This document shows, in pieces, positions 11,429-22,229 of a DNA stretch of 64,000 bases. A program made the translations under genes and the position numbers. The stretch covers positions 36,025,262-36,089,261 of the forward strand of contig NC_056034.1 in assembly GCF_004379255.2 (NCBI RefSeq). Reading direction: 5' to 3'. Numbering within the stretch: position 1 is the first letter of the stretch; each line of letters opens with the position of its first letter. Source of the stretch: Salvia splendens. Taxonomy: Eukaryota > Streptophyta > Magnoliopsida > Lamiales > Lamiaceae. The notes beneath the pieces were generated by a model, which was not told the DNA's origin, did not search any database, and saw nothing but the letters and a program-made list of their open reading frames with translations.

Positions 11429-11950
11429 ATATGAGATATCGTATCGAAAACGTTGTATCGTATATCGTATCGAAAATATCGATATGAAAGAATTTCATAT
11501 CGTTATCGTATCGAAAGTTTCGATATATCGAACTTTCGATATGGATAATATCAATATCGTTATCGTATCGATATTTCGATATATCGTACCGAAATTCGAT
11601 ATATCGTATCGATATCGTATCGAATACCTGTATATCGAAAATTATAATTTCAAAACTTAAAATTCACACAAAAATTAATAAAACTTCAACACAATAAAAT
11701 TAATAGTGTTCTTATCTCCATAATCAAAATACAACACAACCAAGTACAATTAAATGGATTTATATATATTTATAATTTTAAATTTTAATATGTATTGAAT
11801 TTCAATATGTTTCGATATATATCGTATATTCGATATAAAACGATATATCGCGATATAAGGAAATTCATATCGTTATCGTATCGAAAATTCGATAATTTTT
11901 CGATATTTTTCAATACGATAAGAGTGATATATTATTTTTTCGATATTTTT
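11429..11950. repeat. ATATCG/CGATAT palindrome-rich block
   Basis: Two dense clusters (about 11429-11640 and 11805-11950) are built from ATATCGTATCGAAA and its reverse complement. They are separated by about 160 bp of plain AT-rich DNA. The two clusters are roughly inverted relative to each other. AGGGTGGTCGATA at the left and CGATATTTTTCCCCTGG at the right could be element ends, but no clear target duplication is visible. A MITE is the likely explanation. The block ends about 220 bp before the next gene's ATG. Confidence 0.55.
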
Positions 11951-12168
11951 CCCCTGGCGTAATTCTAACACGGAATGTTTCGATTCATTTCGGCGTCTAT
12001 TGCAAATGAAAAAGAGATTGATGAAATAGAATTGCAAGTGCGAGCTGCGTCGAGTTTGCAATTCCGGAGCAGTGATTCTCAAACCACTGACCGAAGGAAG
12101 TTTCTTCTTCGAATTTTCTTCCGACAATCAGTGAATCGGCCAATGTTACGGATGAATGTTTTCATAGA

Positions 12169-15100
12169 ATGAGCTTTGTGAAAGATATCATCGACAATTT
12201 TAGTTCGATCTTCTCCGATTCGGTACAGACTGAAAAGAACCCTAGCACCACAGGCAGCGGAGCGATGGACGGGGACGGCGGTGTTTCGACAGGGAATGAG
12301 CGGACCGCGTATAAGCTTAAAGGTTACTTTGATTTGGCCAAAGAGGAAATCGCTAAGGCTGTCCGCGCCGAGGAGTGGGGGTTACCTGACGATGCCGTTT
12401 TTTGTTACCAAAATGCGCAGAGGATACTGGGTGAAGCGGTTTCCACTCCAGTGCCTTCGTACATCACCTCTAGGTACCGATGGTGCCAATAGATGAATTC
12501 GTGATTGTTTCTATGATTTGGGGGTTTTTAAATTTTATTGAACATTGAATCTGCACATGTGAGTGTTTTCGTTTCTCTCCTACGGTGGATCATTTGTATG
12601 CTAAGTATTCTAATTGTATTTCTTTTACTCGAGCACATAGGCATATTACGTCAAAATTAAATCTTAATGGCGAGATATTGAACACTACATGATCTAAAGG
12701 TTCTTTGCTGTAATATTTGGATCGAATCCGTAGTAGGATATGCATGTTTTGCTTGTGGCTCTCGTGTCTTTCATAGATTCTACGTCCGATGATTATTTTG
12801 AGAAGATAATGTTCTGGTTTATGAACTGCTTGTTTGTCATTTGTACTTGCTGATTCTCCAAGTATCTTGGTATGTTAAACTAACTTAATTCGTGGTGCAT
12901 CTTTGTTTTCATTTTTGTAAAATTTCCCACAGTGAAATGGAGAAGGTGAAATCTTACCGGCAGAAAATATCAAAATGGCAGGGCCAAGTAGCAGAGAGAT
13001 TGCAAACTTTAACTCGAAGAATAGGTTATTACTATCTTCCGTCGTTAGCACCTTGCTTCCTAAATTTTGAAACAAGCACTGTTGAATTTTTAATGTGCTC
13101 CTCTGTGACTTCTCAACTATTTCAGGTGGATCATCAGAAATCAAGGTATGGAAAGCTCTAACTTACCTGTAAGTTAGTCTCTGGATTTTGTATCCTTTAT
13201 AGTAATATAAATGTGCTTCCCTTCAGACAATTATAAATGAGCTCCTGATGGTGTGACTTGTTATGGTGATTTTACTAAGTATTTTGTACAGTACATTTAG
13301 TGCTTAATCTTGAAACTGGAGACATGTCATGATGATTTGTAGTTCTGTACCTTGAATTAGGAGGGAAGAAGTGATATTTCTTCACCTTTTCACTTACAAT
13401 GTCTATGGGAAATTATGTGGTGTTCAACTGCCAGTTTGACCCATTTTCCCCTTCTATCCATTTTGTTAGAGCACATCACCAAGGTCGCAAACTGGGATAG
13501 TAGTTTCATCTTCAGCTTCACATCCAAGAAAAGTGGCAGCACAAAAAGTTTCTGTCAGTAGCAGAACTGGTCCTGCTCTGAGGAGCCAAGGGAATAATGC
13601 TCCAACATTGCAAAAACCTGCTCAGCGATCTGGTGGTGGTCATGATGATAAACTGGTAGAGATGATTAACTCTGTGATTGTTGATCGTAGCCCTTCAGTT
13701 AAATGGGACGACATTGGTTAGTGGCAGTGGCAGTGATATTTTCATTAGATATGTCTTTCTTTTTCTTTAGCCCTATTCAGTGTCTTAATATAACTTTTCT
13801 CCTGTAGCTGGTCTTGAGATGGCAAAACAAGCATTGACAGAAATGGTTATTCTGCCAACAAAAAGAAAAGATCTTTTTACTGGACTTCGGAAACCAGCCA
13901 CAGGTAATATTAGGGAATGAATTACAAATCAGTTAGCTGCCTGGACCACAGTTCTTACCAAGGTTTGGTAATTGGGGACTAAATATTTATGCAGGTTTAC
14001 TGCTCTTTGGACCACCTGGCACTGGGAAAACACTGTTAGCTAAAGCAGTTGCTTCCGAATCCGAGGCAACCTTTTTTAATGTTTCTGCTTCTTCACTGAC
14101 ATCAAAGTGGGTGTGTCTTGTCTCTCTTTCTCCTTCCTTACATGTTATGTTAGGTGGGTCTAAGCCGTTGTTCTGTTTACGTGTAATTACTAAAGTCCTC
14201 ATGTATTATGTTTGCATGGTAGGTGGGAGAGGGCGAAAAGCTTGTCCGTACTCTTTTTCAGGTTGCCATTACCAGGCAGCCATCAGTTATTTTCATTGAT
14301 GAGGTACTGTACAGTCCTGATGTTTATTGCTGGGTTCTAATTAAAATCTTCCCATCATCACGTAGCAGGCATAAGTGGCTCTATGAATTAAAAAAACTAT
14401 TGCACCGCACCCTCTAAGCATCGAGTTTCGGGTTCGTTGTTGGATTTTGCTATTAGCAGTTATCTCATATCTGTGTAGCACCCCTCCAGTGTCATATACC
14501 TATGGTTCAGTTTCCACAAGTTGGGCTAGTAGTTATGATTGAGTTGGTAACTGTGTAATGTATTCTAATTTTTTGGTGCAGATTGATAGTATAATGTCAA
14601 CAAGAACGGAGAATGAGAATGAAGCAAGTAGAAGGTTGAAGTCGGAGTTTCTAGTTCAGTTTGATGGGGTAGCATCAAATTCTAGTGATTTAGTTACTGT
14701 CATTGGTAAGCTTCACCATAAAATGCTCTATCATGTTGAGTGTTGATTGATCTTGTGGGTTTCAATTAGGTTACAGATATTTCTGATATCTTATTGTTGA
14801 TGTAATTGTGGTTCCCTTTTCTTTTCTCTACATATCTTGTTTCTAACCTTCATCCCTGAGCAATTGTATGTGTCAATGGGAACAATCTGTTTGGCCTACA
14901 ATTTTTCATGCTATTTTCTTTTGTTTTCGCACATATTAATATGCTATTGCAGGTGCAACCAATAAACCCCAAGAATTGGATGACGCAGTTCTTAGACGAC
15001 TGGTTAGAAATTACTCTTTAAGTCTTTATGTAGTAACTGAATTCTGGTATATTGTCACCGTCTTTTATGATTTTGGAAATGTTTCCTATTAAAAAATTGG

Positions 15101-16281
15101 GACCTGCATCTTTAATCTTTTTCATCAAAACTGGCATTTATATGTAGATGTTACAAAAGTCAATTGTCTTTGCATTCTATTGAAACAAAAACAAATTGGG
15201 TTGGCCAACTGTAGTGCTTGCTGATAGAGAACAGTTTTACTTCAGATGGATCAATGTGTTTATTGACACATGAATTGCATATGCCTCGGGTCTATTAATT
15301 AACTTGAAAGTTCTTTTGTAGGTAATTTTTGCTTAAGGACATAATTTCTTGTTATTTTTGGCCACTTTAAATTTGATGCTGAAATGGGAAAATGTCTGGA
15401 AAGTGTCTGCAAAATACATTCAGAACTCATCTAGCAAGCTAACTGTAACATCAATCTCTTTTTCACTTTCTGTATTTGAATGTTTGCACAGGTAAAGAGA
15501 ATCTACATACCTTTGCCAGATGCAAATGCTAGGAGAGTTCTTCTGAAGCATAAGCTCAAGGGTCAAGCATTTTCTTTGCCTGGTAAAAGCCTGATTTTAT
15601 ATCATTAATGTTGGATACATATACTGATATTTAACATGATTTATTATTCTTGTAAAACAGATAGAGATGTAGAGAGACTTGTGGCTGAAACTGATGGTAA
15701 GTAAAAAGTAGTAGCTACTATTATCTTTGTTTTCTCTTGAGCACAGTCATTTATTAACTATAATTAGGGAAAATAAAAAAAAAGTACAAAAACAAGTATT
15801 GTTTGGAACCACGATATGATTCTTTGTTACCAAAAAAATACACAAGAATTAATATTGATGTCACTAGCCTAATTTGTTACGTCATCTAGCCTTAACACAT
15901 ACTTGTGTTTGGAAGCATTAAAGTTATTATTAAAATTATTAAATGCCGCAGGTTATTCCGGAAGCGACCTGCAAGCTTTGTGTGAAGAAGCTGCAATGAT
16001 GCCAATCAGAGAGCTAGGTGCAGACATTCTCACAGTCCAGGCAAATCAGGTTACTTTACAATCTACATCATCTAGCTTTAACACATCTTGCGTTTGGAAG
16101 CATTCAAGTTCTTGTCATTGTAATAAGACTGAGCATCCGTGAAACTCTGTTTTTTTGTGTTCAGGTTAGGCGATTAAGATATGGAGATTTTCGGAAGGCA
16201 ATGACTGTTATCAAGCCTAGCTTGCAGAGGAGCAAGTGGGCTGAACTCGAAAGGTGGAATCGAGAGTTTGGCTCCAACTAG
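12169..16281 (+). CDS. Spastin-like MIT-AAA ATPase (complete, 13 exons)
   Basis: This is an AAA ATPase of the meiotic clade (spastin/katanin type), expected to remodel or sever microtubules. Exons: 12169-12473, 12933-13024, 13126-13145, 13470-13716, 13808-13903, 13995-14110, 14223-14303, 14582-14705, 14953-15002, 15492-15582, 15661-15696, 15952-16049, 16165-16281. They sum to 1473 nt, or 490 residues. An MIT domain lies at about residues 40-115 ([13 protein letters not shown]), followed by a Ser/Gln-rich linker. The AAA core has Walker A GPPGTGKT, Walker B VIFIDE and sensor [15 protein letters not shown]. The C-terminal helix region ends [12 protein letters not shown]. Exon 3 is a 20-nt micro-exon. 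All introns are GT-AG and no catalytic motif is damaged. It resembles Arabidopsis At2g45500. Substrate specificity is inferred from family membership. Confidence 0.93.
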
Positions 16282-17584
16282 TGTTATATTGCTCCACATA
16301 GACTGCATGCATCAAGATTTTCCATATTGAAAAACAATTATTTCAAGAATATTATGGTCTTGGAAGATTCAGTGATTGAGACCATGTGAAAAGGTTAATA
16401 AAAGTCGATTATAATTTGTACATGTATTTACTATCTACTGCTTTGTGTTGTGGGTGCTTTTGCCTTAGTCGGATTCCATAATTTATAGGCATGTATTAAT
16501 TCAATTGCGTGTCTTTTTTCTACATTTTGATTTCTAAACATTCTCATAGTGAAGAAAACTGTTGACATATGCATTTCCTCTGGTTTTAAGTTCCAGCTTT
16601 TTTTTTTGTCAGTTATGAATAATTTGGTTATGAGATTTGGAGATTGAGGAGTGATATTTTATTTAGGTAGTTTTAGGAGATGATCATTTGAGAACATTTC
16701 TTACAGTTAGAATACAAGATCATATCAGTTCGTAAATATATAAATATCAATTGACATTATAAAATATACTCATCTGACTCGATATCAGTTTGTTGATTTA
16801 TATCAATGAACCGTGTGCATGTAGTTATCATCAAAATTTATAAACACTTATACTATGTGAAACCCCTAAATTATCATAACGGCATCTCAAAAATATAGTA
16901 CAGCTAGTTAGTTACGTGGGATAAATACATAATTTATACTACAAAATGTTTCACCTTTGATTTATATTAGTACAAAAAGTTTAAAATTTACATAAATCAT
17001 ACAAAAAGTTTCCTTCGTATTTCAGCTTAGCACATCCTGTTATTTTTGTTTGGATGTCGTTAACTCTTTGTTTATGTAAAGTAAAAAATATTTAATAATT
17101 GTTTAATGTTGGTACAAAAAGTTTTATCATTGTGTTATATTGGTACAAAAAAATTCATCATTGTTTTATGGTTTGTGCATCAAATAAATAAAAAAGTTAA
17201 ACGCCGGTTAAACACATATAACAGAATGTATTGAAATGAAACACAAATGAAACTTTTTGTATGATTTATGTAAACTTCGAACTTTTTGTACTAATATGAA
17301 ATAAATGTGAAACATTTTGTATGAGCTAGTATTTACCGCTAGTTATGTAGTAGGAGTACTACATATTTAAAGCCCTTCTAGTGATATTACATCAAAGATT
17401 AGAGCCATATCGAGATATTTTTTATAAAACAAGGCGTGATTTTGATATTATTACATAGTTATGAGGCTAAATTTATAAGTTTTCTCCATTGCAATAATAC
17501 GAAAAGAAATGGTTAAAAGAATAACAAAAGGACAAAAAAATCATAAAAAATAAAGAATGAAGACCGCATTTGAGTTACTAACTA
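16282..17584. other. Intergenic with one long-TIR element
   Basis: The first 300 bp should contain the 3' UTR of the AAA gene (TTAATAAAAG near 16395 could serve in polyadenylation). The rest is AT-rich. 16921-17347 is an inverted-repeat element listed separately. No gene is seen. Confidence 0.5.
16921..17347. mobile_element. MITE with long (about 75-90 bp) terminal inverted repeats
   Basis: The left arm carries ATAAATAC, ACAAAATGTTTCA, TATTAGTACAAAAAGTT and TTTACATAAATCATACAAA, and the right arm carries their reverse complements in mirrored order. The middle also has repeated TTGGTACAAAAAGTTT phrases. The element is non-coding. TIRs this long are usual for Mutator-like or similar MITEs; no clean target duplication was found, so the class is open. 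Confidence 0.65.
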
Positions 17585-17862
17585 TTAGAGCATTAGCAGT
17601 GGTGCGGATGTCCCGGCGGACATCCCCGCGGACATCCTAAAAACACCTCCTACCACGTCCTCACTGCGGATGCCACATCATACGGACATCCCACTGCACA
17701 GTGACGGACATCCCCAAAGACATCCCGACGGACTTCCCATAATAAAAATTCACAAATTAAACAATTTACGGAATTAAAATTTCGACACAAATACGGGGAA
17801 AATGAAACCACTTTATTTAAAAAAAACATACTTAATTAAAAAAATACATAATTATTAAAAAA

Positions 17863-19329
17863 TTACATTGTTAAAAAAACCGCCTTTTCACTCCTCGGAT
17901 TCCCCGCCGCCAGTCCCCTCGTCGTCCCCGCCGCCTCCACCCCCTCATCGTCACTCTCTGACATGTCTCCGAACCCCCAATCGCGCCGCATACTGTTGAT
18001 GATATCCTTAAGCGACCGCTTGTAATGGCGGTCGGTCGATTGGCGCCATTCAACCATTGCACGTAACAAGGTTTCATGTGTCGCGATGCGGGCGAATGAG
18101 GGGTTCTCGGGATCGTTTTGGGTGGGTGCTGCCGATTGGGCCTCGCCGGATCCGTTGGCGCTTCCCCTCGCCATCCGCGCCGTGGACTTTTGCCCACCCG
18201 GGCGACGGCGGCGGCCCGACGATGTGGGCGTCGGGAACTCTGCCTCTGTGGGGGGGAGTTCTTGGGAACCAACACTGCTACTGTACTCCCCGGAGGCGCT
18301 GATCTTCGTCCGCTTCGGCCAGCCAGATTCAACACCCGCAGTGAACTTGGCCGAAGTATGCACCAAAAGATAGACCTCCCAATATTTGAATTCCTCAATG
18401 CAGTGTCGATGAACTGATGATGAGACAAGAGCTTCACATCCTCGGTAGACATGCCGCTGGTTGCCGAGCGGAGGTTGTTTGTGTAAATGCCGGCAAATCG
18501 GCTGAGCTGCCTCCTCAACCGCTCCCACTGTTTCCGGCATTGCTCTCCGTTGTGAGGCTTCTCCCCTGGCGGTTTGAACTGGAGGTAGCTTTGGCTAATA
18601 ATGCGCCACCACATCCTGTCGATGTGCTGGTTAGCCCTGACGTACGGATCCTCCACCACACTGATCCACGCCTTCGCTGGCGCGATGCACTCCTCCATGC
18701 TCCAGACGGTCCTCTTCTTCCCGCTGGACCCCTCCCCCACCTCAGCGGCCCCCGCCCCTCCCTCTCCCTGCCCTCCCCCTCCTCCCTGTCGCCGTTGGTG
18801 CATCGGTGGGAGAATCCCGGATCGGAGATAGCCCAACTCCTCAAGCGAGAACGTCTCGATGCCAGTGAACTGAGTCTCGAGAGGAGTACTCGGCGGGTTG
18901 TCTGGCGCCAGTAAATCCATATACGACCGATAGACGTTGTCCACCGGTGATTGCATCATCCCCTGCCTACTCCCCCCCCCCCCCCGCAGCGCCAGGCGAT
19001 CCCTGCATCATCCTCGACATCATCATCCCGGGCATCTGGGGCATCATTCCCGGCATTTGGGGCACCATCCCCGGCATTCCGGGCATCATCCCCTACATTT
19101 GGGCCATTCCGGGACTCGCCCCGGGCATCTGGGATATTTGGGGCATCGTCCCATACCACTGCGGGTACAAGTTGTAGTACCCGGGCATCATCCTCGCCGC
19201 CGTTTGAGATTGGGGCATCATCCCCGGTATTTGGGGCATCGTGGCGGACATCGGCGTACTACCGCCGACGGGAAAATAAGGCGCTTGTGACTCGCTCGTG
19301 GCGGGGGAATCGCTATAGTGGTGCTTCAT
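17863..19329 (-). pseudogene. Harbinger ORF1 (Myb/SANT-like protein), broken
   Basis: The N-terminal part (19329 down to about 19095) is rich in Met, Pro, Gly and Gln (TMPQIPGMMPQSQ) and is stopped by an in-frame TAG near 19093. The middle frame (18959 to about 18385) holds the Myb/SANT-like domain: RTVWSMEECIAPAKAWISVV, then WWRII and QCRKQWERL. The C-terminal part continues in another frame (about 18400-17863) as EEFKYWEVYLLVHTSAKF, then GWPKRTK and DIINSMRRDWGF. A 14-C run at 18972-18985 probably caused one of the shifts. ORF1 proteins help the transposase bind element ends. Three breaks make this copy a pseudogene. Confidence 0.8.
19010..19165. repeat. GGCATCnnGGGCATC minisatellite inside ORF1
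   Basis: Short units such as CCGGCATTTGGGGCATCAT repeat imperfectly about six to eight times. On the minus strand they encode a GMMPQMPGM-like Met/Pro repeat. Confidence 0.65.
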
Positions 19330-19843
19330 TGTTCTTCGAAAGAAAAGTATTTTAGAGAGAGATACTCGTTAATACACGTGGTGTGAATGAAATGAAGTTC
19401 AACGATATGTATTTATAGAATTATTAAAAAAAGAAATTAATGCAATAATCGGGACGTCCGCGCGGACGTCCGTGGGAGTCAACGCAATGGCGGACGTCCG
19501 CACGAATGCCGCGACGGATATCCGCGGAACTCCGGTGTCCGCAGCGGATGTCCGTATCCGTGCCTCCCTTGCACAATGACGGACGTGTCATGCGGACTTC
19601 CGGCACGCCGGTCGGAATTCTGCCGGGACGGGCGCTATTGCTAATGCTCTAATAATCATTTTCGTAATTTAAAGGGATTTTGAGTTATTGGAGAAAAAAT
19701 GAGAAATCGTGATATTCTTTTAGTAAAATTTAAATTAGTAAGAATAATCCATGCCGTGCATCTCACAAATTCAAATATCTTCAGTTCCCTCCATTCCCAA
19801 TCTGTAATTTCTAAAATTCCCCAAATTCGAGGTCGCAGTTCCG

Positions 19844-21793
19844 ATGGCTGACCAGCCGCGCAAACCCCCAATTCAACCCCAAACCACCTCTAAAAGGCAA
19901 TGGTCTCTCGCTGATTTCGACGTCGGCAAACCCCTCGGCAAAGGTAAATTCGGCAGAGTGTATCTAGCTCGCGAAATCAAGGTATTTTCCTATTCCGTTG
20001 AACCATGACCATCACGTTAATGTGAGTGAGAATTTAGCTTATCTTTTTGTTTTTTTTTGGGGGTAGAGCAAGTATATCGTTGCGTTAAAAGTGATATTCA
20101 AGGAGCAAATCGAGAAGTATGGCTTGCAGCACCAGTTGCGGAGGGAAATGGAAATCCAAACCGCCCTCCGCCACCCCAATGTGCTGAGGCTTCACGGATG
20201 GTTTCACGACGATGAGCGGATTTTTTTAATTTTGGAGTATGCTCACGGCGGCGAGCTCTACCGAGAGCTTCGAAAATTGGGACACCTCTCCGAGACACAG
20301 GCTGCCACGGTAAAACTATGCTTTGTTTGCGGCTGTTTTTGTGCGCGTCTCCATTTACACTGCCGGATAACTAACTCAATGCTTGGCGAATGTTTATAGT
20401 ATTTTGTTGTGTTTTGAAACTTTTTTGGACCGATCTGTTTTTTGTCATTGGTGTTTTAATTCTGTTGAAGCAGTATATACATAGTCTCACGAAGGCTCTG
20501 GCATACTGTCATGATAAGCATGTGATTCACAGAGATATCAAGCCGGAAAATTTGTTGCTTGATCATGAGGTATGGCTCGCTCTCAAAGACTCTCATGGAT
20601 GCATAATTTTCATTTACCAAGCTAATTCATCAACATTATGTTAGTTTATCTATTTACTACGAGATTGTTTGTTTGTCACTTTACCACTTCATTATTCATA
20701 ACTATGCCTTGCTCAGGTCTTAAACACACTGATCGTAATATTCTTTTAGGGCAATCGAGTGGTTATGATACGAAACAGTTTTACTGGCTTGATCAATTTT
20801 CTAGCTGCTTGGTGAAGCTTTCTCATGGATAGCAATAGCATGAATATATTAAAAAATACGCAATTTATCTGCGTTGAATATTTCTGTTAGAGGATAATGT
20901 AGCCTTGTACATTGCAAGAAAATCATACTCCTGGCTTTGTGAATATTTGTGTAAGAGAGTAATGTATTCTGTAGCTTTGTAGTACATTGCAAGAAATTCA
21001 TAATATCCTGGTTTTATGGCTGTGACAAACCTTACTGATTTTTCCCTCCAAGCAGTTTGAATTCTTTGAACTGCTCCCTCCTCTCTGTTCCATGTGGTGA
21101 TGGAAAGTGAAGAGTTGTATGATGTGTCCGTGGGAGAAGTAAAACAACTTGAAGAATGAGCTAATGAAAAAAACACTTAATACAAATCACATTGTCTTTG
21201 AAATTATACCATATTCTGTATCACTTGTAGGGTCGGGTCAAAATAGCAGACTTCGGTTGGTCTGTACAGTCCAGAAGTAAAAGACACACCATGTGTGGAA
21301 CCTTGGACTATTTAGCTCCAGAAATGGTGGAGAAAAAGGCGCATGATTATTCTGTTGATAACTGGACATTAGGAATTCTGTGCTACGAGTTTTTATATGG
21401 TGTCCCTCCATTTGAGGCCGAAAGCCAGATGGATACATTCAAAAGGTATACTGTATAACGTTGTCTCGCTTTTGTTTTAACCCTCATCAGATTTCATTCA
21501 CAAGTTAGTAATGATATATATCTACCCCCTGCAGGATAGTGAAGATTGATTTGACCTTTCCTTCCACCCCTGATGTTTCAGCAGAAGCTAAAGATCTCAT
21601 TAGCAGGGTAATTTTCTCTTAACTTTCACAGAGGATCATGGTTTCTTTACCTTTCTTTGCTTCTTGATTGAAGCACTACCTTTCCGTGCAGCTTCTTGTG
21701 AAGGATTCATCAAAAAGATTGTCCCTCCAGAAGATAATGGAACATCCTTGGATCGTGCAGAATGCCAACCCTTTGGGGATCTGCCCAAATTAG
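19844..21793 (+). CDS. AUR3: Aurora kinase, plant AUR3 type (complete, 6 exons)
   Basis: This is a Ser/Thr kinase of mitosis; plant Aurora 3 acts at centromeres and phosphorylates histone H3 (family knowledge). Exons: 19844-19981, 20067-20309, 20474-20569, 21231-21445, 21535-21607, 21692-21793. They give 867 nt, or 288 residues, close to the usual plant size. Visible motifs are the Gly loop [10 protein letters not shown], the VALKV lysine, [14 protein letters not shown] and the Aurora activation segment [17 protein letters not shown]. It ends [16 protein letters not shown]. Introns are GT-AG, and intron 3 is the longest (about 660 bp). A Harbinger-type element ends 194 bp upstream of the ATG, so the native promoter is interrupted or short. 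AUR3 is chosen over AUR1/2 by the short N-terminus and the neighbours. Confidence 0.92.
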
Positions 21794-22229
21794 CATTATC
21801 CAATCTTTTTGCTAATTTGACTTAACTAGCTAACATATTTCTAAATTCAGTGAGAAGATATAGAATCATCACCTTGTCATTACATCCTTTAATATTTGCC
21901 TTGTATTATCTAGTTTAAATTCATCATTGTAAAGTCTGGATTCAGAGTTACTTTATTCTAGTAGTGCTTACATAAAGCTGTAGTCTTTGCCTTTATCTTC
22001 AATGCATAAGTTGCTACTATAAGCTAAACCTCAGAGCGTTTCTACTCACTCAAAGTAACTCAGCAAGTCCGGTATAAGTTCTCCTTGGATCCCAATATGC
22101 ACTTAACAAAAAGAAAGGTCAGCAATTTCTTAAATACATACACCAAAAAAACTTCATTCAATCTAAATCAACAATTTCTCAAAAGTAAGGTCAACAACAT
22201 GTCTTGTTATTGCAAACTCCATTGGTTTT
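21794..22229. other. Convergent intergenic region between AUR3 and GRF
   Basis: These 436 bp should hold the 3' UTRs of two tail-to-tail genes. No separate feature was recognised. Confidence 0.5.

Larger units (their letters stand above)
17588..19649 (-). mobile_element. Harbinger-type element carrying only Myb-like ORF1
   Basis: The ends are GAGCATTAGCAGTGG and its inverted counterpart CTATTGCTAATGCTC. The left flank is TTA and the right flank TAA, an imperfect match to the 3-bp duplication. Both ends are rich in GGACATCC/GGACGTCC motifs, as in the 9371-11120 element. Inside is a broken ORF1 on the minus strand and no transposase. The right end lies 194 bp upstream of the Aurora kinase start codon. 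Confidence 0.8.

Noticed and set aside
18417..18914. 165-codon plus-strand frame opposite ORF1
   Set aside because: It is a shadow of the Myb-like ORF1; the Pro/Leu-rich composition follows from the opposite strand.
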